A program made the translations under genes and the position numbers. Positions 6,375-18,645 of a stretch of DNA of 64,000 bases are shown one piece after another (positions within the stretch are counted from its first letter, which is position 1; every line of letters begins with the position of its first letter). Source of the DNA: Enterococcus haemoperoxidus ATCC BAA-382 (GTDB taxonomy: Bacteria > Bacillota > Bacilli > Lactobacillales > Enterococcaceae); contig NZ_KE136479.1 of assembly GCF_000407165.1 (NCBI RefSeq), forward strand, positions 2,119,464 through 2,183,463. The letters run 5' to 3'. The notes below the pieces were generated by a model, which did no database searches, was not told where the DNA came from, and saw nothing but the letters and a program-made list of their open reading frames with translations.

Positions 6375-7745
6375 TTACACCGTCCTTGTTAGCAAAGTAA
6401 CTGACTCGATATGAGTCGTTTGCGGGAAGTTATCCACCGGCTGTACTTCTTTTACTTCAAAGCCGCCCTCAACGAGTAAGGCAAGGTCTCGTGCCAATGT
6501 TGCTGGATTACAGCTAACATAAACAATACGGTCCGGTTTTGTCTCGATCAACGTTTCCACTAAACTTGCTTCTAAGCCTTTACGTGGTGGATCAACGATC
6601 ACAACATCTGGTTTTATGTCATTTTCGATCATTCTTGGTAATGCTTCTTCAGCTAATCCTGCTGTAAATGTTGCATTCGTGATATCGTTTAATTTTGCAT
6701 TGCTCTCAGCATTTTTCGCTGCTTCTTCGATGACTTCCACACCATAAACGTGTTTTGCATCTTTCGCCAATGTTAAACCAATCGTACCGATTCCACAATA
6801 CGCATCTACAACAATCTCTTTACCAGTCAATGCTGCGTATTCTTTAACTTTATTGTACATCACTTCCGTTTGTTGCGGATTTACTTGGTAGAATGAACGA
6901 GAAGAAATTTCAAATTTCAAATCAAAAATCGTATCGATCATTTTATCTTCACCATGTAATAGAATCGTTTCATCTCCGAAAATCACATTAGTTCTCTTTG
7001 GATTCACATTTTGCACGATGCTAACAACTTCCGGTAAAGCTTCTAAAATATCCGGAATGATTTTACTTGAGGGGAATAGTTTTGGTGTTCTAGTAATTAG
7101 AACAACCATCATTTCACCTGTGTGGTAACCACGACGAACGACAATATGACGTAAGTTACCTGTATTATCTGATTCGTTGTAAGGTTTGATGCTATAACGT
7201 CTCATGATGTCACGGATTTTGATAACTGCATCATCGATTTTAGGATCTTGAATATAGAAATGTTCTAATGGAATTAGGTCATGACTATTTTTTCTAAAGA
7301 AACCCGTTTGTAGTTTGTCTTCAATTTTTCTTACTGGAATTTGAGCTTTATTGCGGTAACCCCAAGGATTGTTCATGCCTATTGCATCCAGCACTGGAAC
7401 ATCTGGTAATTTTGCTACACGCTGCATCACATTTTTCACTTGGTCTGTTTTAAAAGTCAATTGAGCGCCGTATGCTAAATGCTGTAATGGACTGATCCCA
7501 ACTTTAGTAAAGTTAGCGTCTTTAACTGGTACACGGTCTTCGCTTGATTTTAAGATGGTCAAGACTTTTCCATAACCAAAACTTTTGCCGACTTTCAGTA
7601 CTTTGATTTCGATTTTTTCACCAGGTAAGGCATTTTCTATAAAAAGCGGGTAACCATCAACTTTGGCAACACCCATTCCTTCATGTGTCAGATCAATAAT
7701 ATCAACTTCGATTGTTTCATTTTTGTTCACGGGAAAATTATTCAT
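6375..7745 (-). CDS. rlmCD: 23S rRNA (uracil-C5)-methyltransferase, RlmCD/RumA family
   Basis: The 456-residue enzyme transfers methyl from SAM to a uracil C5 in 23S rRNA. Domains: N-terminal TRAM domain (residues ~5-62, EVDIIDLTHEGMGVAKVDGYP), then a class I methyltransferase with AYCGIGTIGLTLA (SAM loop), VVIVDPPRKGLE, the catalytic cysteine motif VSCNPATLARDL, and QTTHIESVTLLTR at the end. The iron-sulphur cysteines of E. coli RumA are absent (SPLQHLAYGAQL has none), as in other Gram-positive members. Firmicutes have two or three paralogues, so the exact target (U747 and/or U1939, or a tRNA site) is uncertain. The downstream 42-residue gene is coupled to it. Confidence 0.85.
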   Translation of the reverse strand: MNNFPVNKNETIEVDIIDLTHEGMGVAKVDGYPLFIENALPGEKIEIKVLKVGKSFGYGKVLTILKSSEDRVPVKDANFTKVGISPLQHLAYGAQLTFKTDQVKNVMQRVAKLPDVPVLDAIGMNNPWGYRNKAQIPVRKIEDKLQTGFFRKNSHDLIPLEHFYIQDPKIDDAVIKIRDIMRRYSIKPYNESDNTGNLRHIVVRRGYHTGEMMVVLITRTPKLFPSSKIIPDILEALPEVVSIVQNVNPKRTNVIFGDETILLHGEDKMIDTIFDLKFEISSRSFYQVNPQQTEVMYNKVKEYAALTGKEIVVDAYCGIGTIGLTLAKDAKHVYGVEVIEEAAKNAESNAKLNDITNATFTAGLAEEALPRMIENDIKPDVVIVDPPRKGLEASLVETLIETKPDRIVYVSCNPATLARDLALLVEGGFEVKEVQPVDNFPQTTHIESVTLLTRTV

Positions 7746-7853
7746 AAGTCGCTCCTTCTTTAATGCGCTTCTCTCATTCTAATGAAAAAATGTTAGAAAA
7801 GCAATAGAGAGTTTGTTTCTACAGCTAAAAGAAGTAAAAATCAATTTTTCTAT

Positions 7854-8495
7854 TTAATTGATTTCAGCTAGTTTATTTTCAATCAGCTGAATCACTTGTT
7901 TTTTTGCTTCTTCACTTTCGATAAAATCATACTTATCTCCATCAATTTGGATTTTAGGGCTCTCATTGTATTCCTCAAACCATTTTTCATAGCGTTTATT
8001 CAATTCTTTATAGTAATCATACAAAGCTGGATCTTGTTCTACTTGCTCATAAGTTCGTCCCCGTCTTTGAATACGTTCCAACATCTTAGGAAATGATATT
8101 TTAATATGCACTAATAAATCTGGGCGCTTTTTATTCGCTGCAAAAGGCAATTCTTGCAGCATATTTTCTAATAAAGAATCATACACTTTTACTTCAGTCT
8201 CATTCGCTCTTCCTAAGTCAGCGTTTAAATGAAATAATAAAGAATCTTCATAGATCGAACGATCCAATACATTGTTTTCATGAGAAAGTGCTTGTTTAAT
8301 ACTATCAAATCGCTTGTTTAAGAAATAAATTTGTAGTAAAAATGCATATTTTTTAGGATCTGCATAAAATAAGGGTAATACTTCATTATCCTCAACTGAT
8401 TCATAAAAAGCTTCTGATTTTAAATGTTCTGAAATAATTTCTGTTAAACTTGATTTCCCTGCACCAATTGTACCTGCTAAAACGATCACTGCCAT
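7854..8495 (-). CDS. Deoxynucleoside kinase (dAK/dGK family)
   Basis: A 213-residue kinase of the deoxynucleoside salvage family that phosphorylates deoxyadenosine, deoxyguanosine or deoxycytidine in the cytoplasm. It shows the P-loop VLAGTIGAGKSSLTE at residues 5-19, the substrate-binding ESVEDNEVLPLFYADP, the DRS motif in NVLDRSIYEDSLLF, and the LID arginines IQRRGRTYEQ. Lactobacilli carry paired dak/dgk genes; only one is present here. It is 15 bases downstream of pnuC on the same strand, so a nucleoside/nicotinamide salvage operon is plausible. ATG 8495 follows a GGTAGGGAGTTCG site. Confidence 0.9.
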   Translation of the reverse strand: MAVIVLAGTIGAGKSSLTEIISEHLKSEAFYESVEDNEVLPLFYADPKKYAFLLQIYFLNKRFDSIKQALSHENNVLDRSIYEDSLLFHLNADLGRANETEVKVYDSLLENMLQELPFAANKKRPDLLVHIKISFPKMLERIQRRGRTYEQVEQDPALYDYYKELNKRYEKWFEEYNESPKIQIDGDKYDFIESEEAKKQVIQLIENKLAEIN

Positions 8496-8510
8496 CGAAC
8501 TCCCTACCTA

Positions 8511-9200
8511 TTAATAATTATTTTTTTTAATTTTTAGCCAATGGATCATGCCATAAATAGAATTGATTGTATACATGCAGTACATGACAAACAATGCATA
8601 GTCTCCCCCAGCATGGATCCCCGCTCTAAACCATAATACTATAGAAAACAAATTACCTAACAACCAAAAAACGAATTGTGACTGATATCTTTTGATCATC
8701 AATAGCATCGCTGTTGCCGACACACTAAATGTGACTGCATCCAGCAATTGCTGTGCATCATTGACGAAACCTAAAATAGAATAAGCAACAATGCCGATTC
8801 CCAGCCAAACGAATCCTGCATAGAGCCATTGAATGCCTTTTAAAGTTTTTACATCTGTCACATTACCTGATCCATCTTCGCTGACTTTTAACCATGTATA
8901 CAAACCTGTAATATCCATTACAATGTAAAAACTTTGAAGTAGAACTTCTGCGTATACTCGAGTTTTAAATCCAAAATAGCCGATGATCAGCGCACTTATA
9001 AAACCAAATATATAATTGCTAGCTTTTCCTTGGGCAATTAAGTTAACACAAATAATCCCGGACAAACCACCCACTAGTGTAATCCAGCTGGATGGATTAA
9101 AAACAAAAGCGATTAATTGTACCAAAATCATTGCAAATAAAAAAAGATAGTTCTTTCTTTTCCATCCTTTAAAGTCATTAATAATAAAATTTGACCTCAT
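8511..9200 (-). CDS. pnuC: Nicotinamide riboside/mononucleotide transporter PnuC
   Basis: This integral membrane protein (229 residues) has seven hydrophobic segments. The family signature is visible at LQSFYIVMDITGLYTWLKV and around QFVFWLLGNLFSIVLWFRAG, where the substrate-contacting Trp/Asn residues of PnuC lie. It brings in nicotinamide riboside for NAD synthesis by facilitated diffusion, usually driven by a cytosolic kinase. I start at ATG 9200 (MRSNFIIND), which has GAGAGGG 9 bases upstream, rather than the GTG at 9218. It is probably co-transcribed with the deoxynucleoside kinase 15 bases downstream. Confidence 0.9.
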   Translation of the reverse strand: MRSNFIINDFKGWKRKNYLFLFAMILVQLIAFVFNPSSWITLVGGLSGIICVNLIAQGKASNYIFGFISALIIGYFGFKTRVYAEVLLQSFYIVMDITGLYTWLKVSEDGSGNVTDVKTLKGIQWLYAGFVWLGIGIVAYSILGFVNDAQQLLDAVTFSVSATAMLLMIKRYQSQFVFWLLGNLFSIVLWFRAGIHAGGDYALFVMYCMYTINSIYGMIHWLKIKKNNY

Positions 9201-9288
9201 ATCAAACAACCCTCTCACTTGCCCTATTTATCATTTTCTGCAAAGATGACGACCTATTAAATTTACCCCTGTTTTCGTCCTAAGTCAA

Positions 9289-9303
9289 TGAGAATCCTTC
9301 TCA
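9289..9303. promoter_or_regulatory. Fur-family-like palindrome upstream of pnuC
   Basis: TGAGAATCCTTCTCA is a 6-3-6 inverted repeat 89 bases upstream of pnuC. It resembles Fur/PerR/Zur boxes in half-site and AT content but is not a full consensus match. The surrounding 9201-9441 gap shows no gene. Confidence 0.3.
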
Positions 9304-9441
9304 ATTATTGATTATGAGATATTTTTTATACAACATATTGTGTTTTTTAATATTATAAATCTATATATAGTATACCTGCTATCTTTAGCTCATTTTTTAT
9401 TTGTTATAAACTTATATATAACTGAAGTGCTTCGACCCGCT

Positions 9442-9489
9442 GCAACAAAAAGTATCCAAGGCAAACTTGCCTTGGATACTTTTTGTTGC
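9442..9489 (-). terminator. Strong intrinsic terminator of the gatCAB-dgkB operon
   Basis: A perfect 23-bp inverted repeat with a 2-base loop; the core is AAGTATCCAAGGCAA / TTGCCTTGGATACTT. It starts 6 bases after the dgkB stop codon and supplies the T-run on the minus strand. Confidence 0.9.
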
Positions 9490-9494
9490 TTAAA

Positions 9495-10562
9495 TTATTT
9501 TTCTTTATCAGCGATTTTTCCATCACCATCAATATCTTCTTCAGTTAGACGTTCAACTTCTTTTACAAACTCTTTACTTGTTTCAAAATACTCGTCTTCC
9601 TCTTCATCATAATCATCTAAAACAGAGCCCATAATCGCATTAGATGGAATTGCATCTGCATTGGCAAACATTTCAATATGCTGATGTAAATTCGTAAATT
9701 CCATTGGTGCATCACCACCATATTCACCATCTAAATTGATCATCATACGACTATTTGGTTCAAGTGTTTCCGCATGCAAATAACTGGTTTTTGTATAGAT
9801 CAAACGATTATCTTCGATATGTTTACCGCCATTTAGCATTAATGCAGCCAAATGTAAAATCTCAAATACATTGGCGGTTTTTACGATGATCAATGAGAAT
9901 TTCCCATCATCGAGTTTTGCATCAGGTGCAATTTTTTCAAAGCCACCAACTGAATTGGTCAAGCCTAAGAAAAACATCGAAGCATTCCCTTCGTAAACAC
10001 CTTCATCATATTCCATCCTCATTTTTACTGGTTTGACCCTTGGCAACATTTCTGCTCCTTTTGCTAAATAAGCTAGGTATCCGAAAATACTTTTAAGCTC
10101 TGAAGGAACTTCATATGTCAATTCAGTTAAATGACCGCCAGCTGCAATATTGATAAAATAGTTATCTTTTGCTTTACCGATGTCCATCTTGACGGTTTGA
10201 TTCTTTTTGATAACTTCTGCTGCTTTCACAATATTGTCTCTAGGAATTTTTAGTGCCCTTGCATAGTCATTAGTTGTTCCAGCTGGAATAATCGCCATAG
10301 ACGGTCGCTTTTCTAACGGAGCAATACCATTTACGACTTCATTGATTGTTCCATCACCACCGGCTGCAACAATTAGATCAAACCCTAATTCAGCAACTCG
10401 GCGTGCTTCGTTCTTAGCGGAATTTTCTTCTGGAGTTGTAGCAAAAGCACTAGTTTCATATCCGCATTCTTCCACTATGGAAAGAATATCAGCTAGATTT
10501 TTTTTGACTAGCTCTTTACCTGAAGTTGGATTATAAATCACTCTTGCTTTTTTCATAATCAT
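9495..10562 (-). CDS. dgkB: Diacylglycerol kinase, soluble type (DgkB)
   Basis: A 355-residue DAGK_cat-family lipid kinase that phosphorylates diacylglycerol left over from lipoteichoic acid synthesis, returning phosphatidic acid to the phospholipid cycle. Motifs: RVIYNPTSGKE at the start, AAGGDGTINEVVNGI (glycine-rich ATP loop, residues ~66-80), IPAGTTNDYARAL, and MINLDGEYGG near the C-terminus. It carries a family-atypical acidic tail (DDYDEEEDEYFET and EEDIDGDGKIADKEK) of roughly 40 residues. It lies 10 bases downstream of gatB in the same operon. The ATG at 10562 could alternatively be the ATG at 10556. Confidence 0.9.
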   Translation of the reverse strand: MIMKKARVIYNPTSGKELVKKNLADILSIVEECGYETSAFATTPEENSAKNEARRVAELGFDLIVAAGGDGTINEVVNGIAPLEKRPSMAIIPAGTTNDYARALKIPRDNIVKAAEVIKKNQTVKMDIGKAKDNYFINIAAGGHLTELTYEVPSELKSIFGYLAYLAKGAEMLPRVKPVKMRMEYDEGVYEGNASMFFLGLTNSVGGFEKIAPDAKLDDGKFSLIIVKTANVFEILHLAALMLNGGKHIEDNRLIYTKTSYLHAETLEPNSRMMINLDGEYGGDAPMEFTNLHQHIEMFANADAIPSNAIMGSVLDDYDEEEDEYFETSKEFVKEVERLTEEDIDGDGKIADKEK

Positions 10563-10572
10563 CTGCTGCTTT

Positions 10573-12003
10573 CTAGCGTTTTGCTAATTCTTCTTGTAGT
10601 AATTTATTTACAACACCTGGGTTAGCTTGCCCTTTCGTTGCTTTCATGATTTGCCCAACCAAAAATCCTACTGCACGATCTTTTCCATTTTTGAAATCAT
10701 CTACAGATTGTTGATTATTGTCTAATACTTCATTGATGATCGGTAATAATTGTGACGGATCTGATAATTGAACTAAGCCTTTTGCTTCGACAACTTCTTT
10801 CGCATCCCCGCCGTTTTCAATCAACTCTTTAAAGACTTTTTTAGCAATTTTAGAGCTGATTGTACCATCTTCAATCAATGTGATCATGCCCGCTAAATTG
10901 GCAGGCGTTAATTTCGTATCTGGTAATTCGATTTTTTCACTATTCAAGTAAGCTGACACTTCACCCATCAACCAGTTAGATACTTGCTTGGCATCTGCAC
11001 CTTCATTTAATGCAGCTTCAAAGAAATCAGACATTTCTTTCGTTAGAGTTAGAACCATTGCATCGTATTCTGGTAAGCCTAGTTCGTTGATGTAACGAGC
11101 ACGACGAGAAGCTGGCATTTCTGGCAAGCTTTGACGAACACGTTCGATCCATTCATCATCGATCGCAAAACGAGGAACATCTGGCTCTGGGAAGTAACGG
11201 TAATCGCTTGAACCTTCTTTAACACGCATCAATAATGTTTTATTGGTTGTTTCATCAAAACGGCGTGTTTCTTGTTGAATTTCGCCACCAGATAATAATA
11301 CTTTTGCTTGACGTTTTTCTTCAAAGGCAAGACCTTTTTTAACAAAACTCATTGAGTTTAGGTTTTTAAGCTCTGCTTTTGTTCCAAATTCTTCTTGACC
11401 ATAAGGACGTAAAGAAATATTGGCATCACAGCGCATTGAGCCTTCTTCCATTTTCACATCTGAAACGCCAGTAAAGAGGATGATTGAACGGATTGCTTCT
11501 AAATAAGCATACGCTTCTTCTGGCGAACGCATATCCGCTTCTGAAACGATCTCGATCAAAGGTGTTCCTTGACGGTTCAAATCGACGTAAGAATAACCAC
11601 CGTCACCGTGAATATTTTTACCAGCATCTTCTTCTAAATGCACACGTTCGATACGAATACGTTTTGTTTTACCTTCCACTTCAATATCAATCCAGCCATC
11701 ATGACCGATTGGTTGATCGAATTGAGAAATTTGGTAAGCTTTGGGATTATCTGGGTAGAAATAGTTTTTACGGTCAAAATGTGTATCTTTAGAGATTTCA
11801 CAATTTAACGCAAGCGCTGCTTTCATCCCAAATTCAAGTGCTTGTTTATTCATTACAGGTAATACGCCTGGATAACCCCAGTCGATCACATTTGTATTGC
11901 TATTTGGTTCTGCCCCAAAGTGAGCGGGTGCAGGTGAAAAAATTTTAGAATTTGTTTTTAATTCTACGTGGACCTCAAGTCCGATGACAGTTTCAAAATT
12001 CAT
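10573..12003 (-). CDS. gatB: Asp-tRNA(Asn)/Glu-tRNA(Gln) amidotransferase subunit B
   Basis: The 476-residue tRNA-binding kinase subunit of GatCAB activates the gamma/beta carboxylate of mischarged Glu-tRNA(Gln) or Asp-tRNA(Asn). It begins [25 protein letters not shown], contains the Zn/ATP-site region [15 protein letters not shown] and [15 protein letters not shown], and ends in a YqeY-like domain (residues ~330-476, [18 protein letters not shown]). Its ATG overlaps the last base of the gatA stop codon, giving tight coupling. Confidence 0.97.
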   Translation of the reverse strand: MNFETVIGLEVHVELKTNSKIFSPAPAHFGAEPNSNTNVIDWGYPGVLPVMNKQALEFGMKAALALNCEISKDTHFDRKNYFYPDNPKAYQISQFDQPIGHDGWIDIEVEGKTKRIRIERVHLEEDAGKNIHGDGGYSYVDLNRQGTPLIEIVSEADMRSPEEAYAYLEAIRSIILFTGVSDVKMEEGSMRCDANISLRPYGQEEFGTKAELKNLNSMSFVKKGLAFEEKRQAKVLLSGGEIQQETRRFDETTNKTLLMRVKEGSSDYRYFPEPDVPRFAIDDEWIERVRQSLPEMPASRRARYINELGLPEYDAMVLTLTKEMSDFFEAALNEGADAKQVSNWLMGEVSAYLNSEKIELPDTKLTPANLAGMITLIEDGTISSKIAKKVFKELIENGGDAKEVVEAKGLVQLSDPSQLLPIINEVLDNNQQSVDDFKNGKDRAVGFLVGQIMKATKGQANPGVVNKLLQEELAKR

Positions 12004-13472
12004 TAGTCATTCCCCCCTAAGATCACAGGTTTTTTCGTATGGAAATCAGTCGCTTGTTCAAACGCATATGCTGCTTTATACATTGTGCTTTCATCGAAAG
12101 CTTTACCAATGATTTGTAGACCAACAGGTAATCCTTCTGAGAATCCTGCTGGAATTGACATACCAGGTAATCCAGCTAAGTTAACTGGAATTGTTAGTAA
12201 ATCATTCATGTACATTGTGATTGGATCATTGATATTTTCACCTAAACCAAAAGCGACAGTCGGTGACGCAGGACCAATGATGATATCGTATTTTTCAAAG
12301 ACATTATTAAAGTCTTGTTTGATCAATGTTCTTACTTGTCCAGCTTTTTTAAAGTGTGCATCATAATGTCCAGCACTTAATGAGAATGTACCAAGCATAA
12401 TACGACGTTTTACTTCTATACCAAACCCTTCAGAACGTGAATTTACATACACATCTTCAAGGTTTTTCACGTTTTCAGAACGGTAGCCATAACGAATACC
12501 ATCAAAACGTTGTAAGTTTGAGCTTGCTTCAGATGAAGCGATGATATAATAAACAGCTACACCATATTTAGAATGAGGTAAGCTAACTTCTTCAACCGTT
12601 GCGCCTAAAGCTTTAAATGTTTCTGCCGCTTTAAGGACAGCTTCACGAACGCCAGCGTCCACACCTTCACCAAGATATTCTTTTGGCAAAGCCACTTTCA
12701 TCCCTTTGATATCTCCTGTTAAACCAGCAGTAAAATCAGGGACTGAAACGCCTGCAGAAGTGCCATCTTTTTCATCGTATCCACTAATTGCATTTAATGC
12801 TAAAGCATTATCTTTAACATTTCTTGTCAATGGACCAATTTGATCCAAACTAGAAGAGAATGCGATCAACCCAAAACGAGACACACGTCCATAAGTTGGT
12901 TTCATCCCAACGATTCCGTTAAATGATGCAGGTTGACGGATACTACCACCTGTATCAGTTCCTAATGAAACTGGGACTTGACCGGCTGCAACCGCCGCAG
13001 CTGAACCACCTGATGAGCCACCAGGAACTTTAGAATGATCCCAAGCATTTTTGGTTTTCTTAAAGTATGATGTTTCGGTACTTCCGCCCATCGCAAATTC
13101 ATCCATGTTCAATTTCCCAACAGGAATCATATCTGCTTGATATACTTTATCCATAGCCGTTGCATCATAAATCGGGTTGAAATTGTGGAGCATTTTTGAT
13201 GCTGCTGTCGTTAAAATATCTTTGGTTACAATGTTATCTTTGATCCCAATTGGAATACCTGCTAAAGGATTTGATTCTGTAATACCTTTAAGATCGATAG
13301 CTTTTGCAAGCTCTAAGGCTTTTTCATCATTAATCGTAATAAATGAATCCACATCTTTTTCGGTCTCATTGATACGGTTCAATGTAGCTCGCGTTAAATC
13401 AGTTGCTGTGATTTCTTTTGACACAAGTAAATCATGCAGTTCTGTTAGTGACTTATCATATAATTTTTCCAT
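12003..13472 (-). CDS. gatA: Asp-tRNA(Asn)/Glu-tRNA(Gln) amidotransferase subunit A
   Basis: The 489-residue glutaminase subunit releases ammonia that is channelled to GatB. It is an amidase-signature protein with the Ser-cisSer-Lys triad: Lys in [10 protein letters not shown] (~residue 78), the cis-Ser and nucleophile Ser in [27 protein letters not shown] (~150-178). Length is normal. It overlaps gatC by one base upstream and gatB by one base downstream, so the three subunits are made from one coupled message. Confidence 0.97.
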   Translation of the reverse strand: MEKLYDKSLTELHDLLVSKEITATDLTRATLNRINETEKDVDSFITINDEKALELAKAIDLKGITESNPLAGIPIGIKDNIVTKDILTTAASKMLHNFNPIYDATAMDKVYQADMIPVGKLNMDEFAMGGSTETSYFKKTKNAWDHSKVPGGSSGGSAAAVAAGQVPVSLGTDTGGSIRQPASFNGIVGMKPTYGRVSRFGLIAFSSSLDQIGPLTRNVKDNALALNAISGYDEKDGTSAGVSVPDFTAGLTGDIKGMKVALPKEYLGEGVDAGVREAVLKAAETFKALGATVEEVSLPHSKYGVAVYYIIASSEASSNLQRFDGIRYGYRSENVKNLEDVYVNSRSEGFGIEVKRRIMLGTFSLSAGHYDAHFKKAGQVRTLIKQDFNNVFEKYDIIIGPASPTVAFGLGENINDPITMYMNDLLTIPVNLAGLPGMSIPAGFSEGLPVGLQIIGKAFDESTMYKAAYAFEQATDFHTKKPVILGGND

Positions 13473-13777
13473 TATGCACCAGCCTCCCCATTGTCGATAA
13501 TTGCTGGCACTTTGATATAGCCATTTTCTGATTCAGGTACGTTTTTCATTAATTCATTGCGATCCATACCAGGTGTTATTACGTCTTCTCTCATTACATT
13601 GATCGACTGTGCAACATTAGAGGTAAATGGAACGCCCTCTGTATCTACTTCTTCTAATAATTCTACCATGTCGATGATTTTGCCTAATTGATCAGTAAAG
13701 TCTTTTAACTCGTCATTAGAAAAAGACAGTTTAGACAATTTGGCTACATGTTTTGCTTTTTCTTCGCTGATTGCCAT
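13472..13777 (-). CDS. gatC: Asp-tRNA(Asn)/Glu-tRNA(Gln) amidotransferase subunit C
   Basis: A 101-residue stabilising belt subunit wrapped between GatA and GatB. Typical features are [41 protein letters not shown] and the C-terminal [30 protein letters not shown]. It is the first gene of gatCAB-dgkB; the promoter should lie in the 13778-13936 gap. Confidence 0.96.
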   Translation of the reverse strand: MAISEEKAKHVAKLSKLSFSNDELKDFTDQLGKIIDMVELLEEVDTEGVPFTSNVAQSINVMREDVITPGMDRNELMKNVPESENGYIKVPAIIDNGEAGA

Positions 13778-13936
13778 GGATACCCTTCTTTCCTTTAGAA
13801 AAACTCAATCAAGAGTTCACTAGTTCATTTTTATACTGTTAAACGACATTTCACGTTAAAAAACAGCTTTTTTCTTATTCTATCATAAATTTCTAAGAAT
13901 TTTTGAAAGAGATGGAAGAAAATAGTCTGAAAATGT

Positions 13937-16034
<2,098 letters not shown>

Positions 16035-16059
16035 CTAATATTAAAGTGGAGCAAATCAG

Positions 16060-16140
16060 TTAATCCTCTAGACAATCAGGAACTTAGCAGTGAAACGTTC
16101 TTTGTATCACTGCTAAGTTATTTATTGTCATAAGGATTAA
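16060..16140. repeat. Large nested palindrome between pcrA and ligA
   Basis: An 81-base nested inverted repeat. The outer arms TTAATCCT (16060-16067) / AGGATTAA (16133-16140) enclose CAAT / ATTG and a perfect 13-bp inner stem AACTTAGCAGTGA (16081-16093) / TCACTGCTAAGTT (16107-16119). There is no T-run on either side, so it is not a standard terminator. It would sit in the ligA leader RNA if pcrA and ligA are co-transcribed. Confidence 0.65.
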
Positions 16141-16210
16141 TTTGTGCAGCTAGATAAACTTAAAAGCTGAAAGAGCACATGCAGTCCTGACAGGAAAATA
16201 GAAAAATATG

Positions 16211-16233
16211 AGGGTGGTGCTTTTTACTACCCT
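16211..16233 (-). terminator. Possible weak terminator after pcrA
   Basis: On the minus strand AGGGTAGT pairs with the ACCACCCT arm, starting at the pcrA stop codon and followed by CATATTTTTC. The stem is short and the U-tract interrupted, so partial readthrough into ligA is likely. Confidence 0.45.
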
Positions 16234-18476
16234 TATATTTTTTCAATCGGAGCAAATGCTGCTAATAAACGCTTGATCCCTTTTTCTGGGAACGCAACGT
16301 CTAGTTCTAAGTCTTTAGCAGTACCGCCAACTCGCACAACTGTACCTGTTCCCCACGCTTTATGTCTGACTTTATCTCCTGCCTGCCAAGCCATTGATTC
16401 CCCACCACTAGCAACTTTATCCGTCACTGGCTGTTTGGTTGGCTGCGCATAAGCAGGTTTAAATACTTTTGGTTCAAAGGTTCTGGAAGGTGCTTTTGGT
16501 GCTGCAATCGAACCTTGTAAATCTAATAATTCTTCATCGATTTCATCTAAGAAACGACTTGGACGATTGTATTGCGTTCTTCCGTATAAAGTTCTGGAAA
16601 AAGCATTTGTGATAAATAAAATTTCTTCTGCTCGAGTAATTCCTACATAAGCTAAACGGCGTTCTTCTTCTAATTCACTTTCTTCTAACATCGCACGAGA
16701 TAGTGGGAAGACTCCTTCTTCCATTCCAATCAAAAAGACAACTGGAAATTCAAGTCCTTTAGCCGCATGTAATGTCATTAGTGTCACTTGAGACGTACTT
16801 TCTTCTAAATTATCTAGGTCTGAAACAAGCGCTAGATCATTTAGGAAAACGGCTAATTTTTCATCTGGTGCATCTGCCTCTTCTTCACTTTGACGTTCAT
16901 AACGTTTATCAAATTCTTGTGTAACCGTTAAAAATTCATCCAAGTTTTCTAAGCGCGCTTGAGATTCTAAATTATTTTGTCTGACTAATTCTTCACGGTA
17001 GCCACTGCGATCCAAAACTTCTTTCACCAATTCGGTGATTGTTAAATAAGGAATCATCTGTGTCAAATCTTGAATCATCATCCCAAAGCTACCTAACTCT
17101 TTACCAGCCTTACCTGAAATATTTGCTAGATCCACATTTTGTGATGCTTCGAGTAACGACCAACCGTGCATCTGAGAAAAACTTCTTAATTTCTCAACAG
17201 AGCTTTTACCAATACCTCGTTTTGGTTCATTGACTACTCGTTCGAAACTAAGTGAGTCCATTGGATTAGAAATGATATTCAAATAGCCTAAAATATCTTT
17301 GATTTCTTTACGATCGTAGAATTTATGCCCACCGACCATCGTATAAGGGATATTTGATTTAAGCAGCATTTCCTCCATTACACGAGATTGAGCATTCGTC
17401 CGATATAAAACCGCAAAATCACCATAGATACGATCTTTTTCACGCATTTCTTTTTGGATTTGCCCAACGATAAACTGCGTTTCATCCCGTTCGTTATCGC
17501 CACGGTAATAAACGATTTTTTCTCCGTCAGTATTTTCTGTCCATAATTGTTTGTCTCGACGATTGCTATTGTTTTTGATTACATTATTGGCTGCATCTAG
17601 AATTTTTTTGGTAGAACGATAATTTTGTTCTAACATGATCACAGAGGCATCAGGATAATCTTTTTCAAAATCTAAGATATTCTGCATATCTGCGCCACGC
17701 CAGCCATAAATACTTTGGTCAGCATCACCCACGACACATAAATTTTTGAAGCGTGCTGCTAACATATTAACTAAAGTATACTGAGCATGGTTGGTATCTT
17801 GGTACTCATCTACATGGATATAATGGAATTTATTTTGATAATATGTCAATGAATCAGGATGTTCATTAAATAAACGAATCGTATTCATAATCAAGTCATC
17901 AAAGTCCATACACTGATTGTTTCTCAATTCTTTTTGGTACATCTTATAGCACTTTGCGACAATTTCTTCATAGGGTGTGCCTTGTAATTCCTCAACTTTT
18001 GCTGGCGTCTGCAACTCATTTTTAGCATTACTGATTGTGCCAAGAATCGAGCGAGGATCGTATTTCTTTATATCGACGTTTAATTCATTTAAAATCCGCT
18101 TCATCAACGTTCGCTGTTCAGAAGTATCAATGATCGTAAAATTACGATTGTAGCCGATATGATCGACGTCACGACGTAAAATCCGCACACACATTGAGTG
18201 AAATGTCGAAACCCAAACATCATTTCCACCAACTTCTAATAGTTTCCCAACCCGCTCTCTCATTTCTTTTGCGGCTTTATTGGTAAATGTGATCGCTAGA
18301 ATATTCCATGGGTTAACATCTTTTTCTTCAATTAAATAAGCAATACGGTGCGTTAGAACTCTAGTCTTTCCGCTACCTGCTCCCGCCATAACTAATAAAG
18401 GCCCTTCAGTATGTAGAACGGCTTCTTTTTGTCTCGGATTCATACCTTGGATCAAGGCGTTTTCTTGTGCCATCAT
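16233..18476 (-). CDS. pcrA: ATP-dependent DNA helicase PcrA (UvrD/Rep family)
   Basis: A 3'-5' superfamily 1A helicase needed for repair and rolling-circle replication. Motifs seen: Q motif region [16 protein letters not shown], Walker [25 protein letters not shown] (Walker B), [42 protein letters not shown], and [14 protein letters not shown]. The C-terminal RNA polymerase-binding Tudor-like fold is [15 protein letters not shown]. The usual annotation would extend to GTA-ATG at 18509, but GAGAGGA stands 5 bases before ATG 18476 ([14 protein letters not shown]), giving 747 residues, so I use that start. Confidence 0.96.
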   Translation of the reverse strand: MMAQENALIQGMNPRQKEAVLHTEGPLLVMAGAGSGKTRVLTHRIAYLIEEKDVNPWNILAITFTNKAAKEMRERVGKLLEVGGNDVWVSTFHSMCVRILRRDVDHIGYNRNFTIIDTSEQRTLMKRILNELNVDIKKYDPRSILGTISNAKNELQTPAKVEELQGTPYEEIVAKCYKMYQKELRNNQCMDFDDLIMNTIRLFNEHPDSLTYYQNKFHYIHVDEYQDTNHAQYTLVNMLAARFKNLCVVGDADQSIYGWRGADMQNILDFEKDYPDASVIMLEQNYRSTKKILDAANNVIKNNSNRRDKQLWTENTDGEKIVYYRGDNERDETQFIVGQIQKEMREKDRIYGDFAVLYRTNAQSRVMEEMLLKSNIPYTMVGGHKFYDRKEIKDILGYLNIISNPMDSLSFERVVNEPKRGIGKSSVEKLRSFSQMHGWSLLEASQNVDLANISGKAGKELGSFGMMIQDLTQMIPYLTITELVKEVLDRSGYREELVRQNNLESQARLENLDEFLTVTQEFDKRYERQSEEEADAPDEKLAVFLNDLALVSDLDNLEESTSQVTLMTLHAAKGLEFPVVFLIGMEEGVFPLSRAMLEESELEEERRLAYVGITRAEEILFITNAFSRTLYGRTQYNRPSRFLDEIDEELLDLQGSIAAPKAPSRTFEPKVFKPAYAQPTKQPVTDKVASGGESMAWQAGDKVRHKAWGTGTVVRVGGTAKDLELDVAFPEKGIKRLLAAFAPIEKI

Positions 18477-18645
18477 CAACGTCCTCTCTCTTTTTTCAAT
18501 CTTATACATTATACCAAATATAGCAGGAAAATTCTTTAATAATGATGGAATTCTTGGAACAATATTTTCTTTTTAAAGGATGATAATTATAGTGACAACT
18601 CAACTTTACTTATTGTTTTTTTGGAATTAAGGGGGAAATAAAAAA

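Noticed and set aside
18510-18645. Possible cas gene remnant left of the array
   Set aside because: No recognisable Cas sequence in any frame; this is the leader-distal side and only AT-rich spacer.
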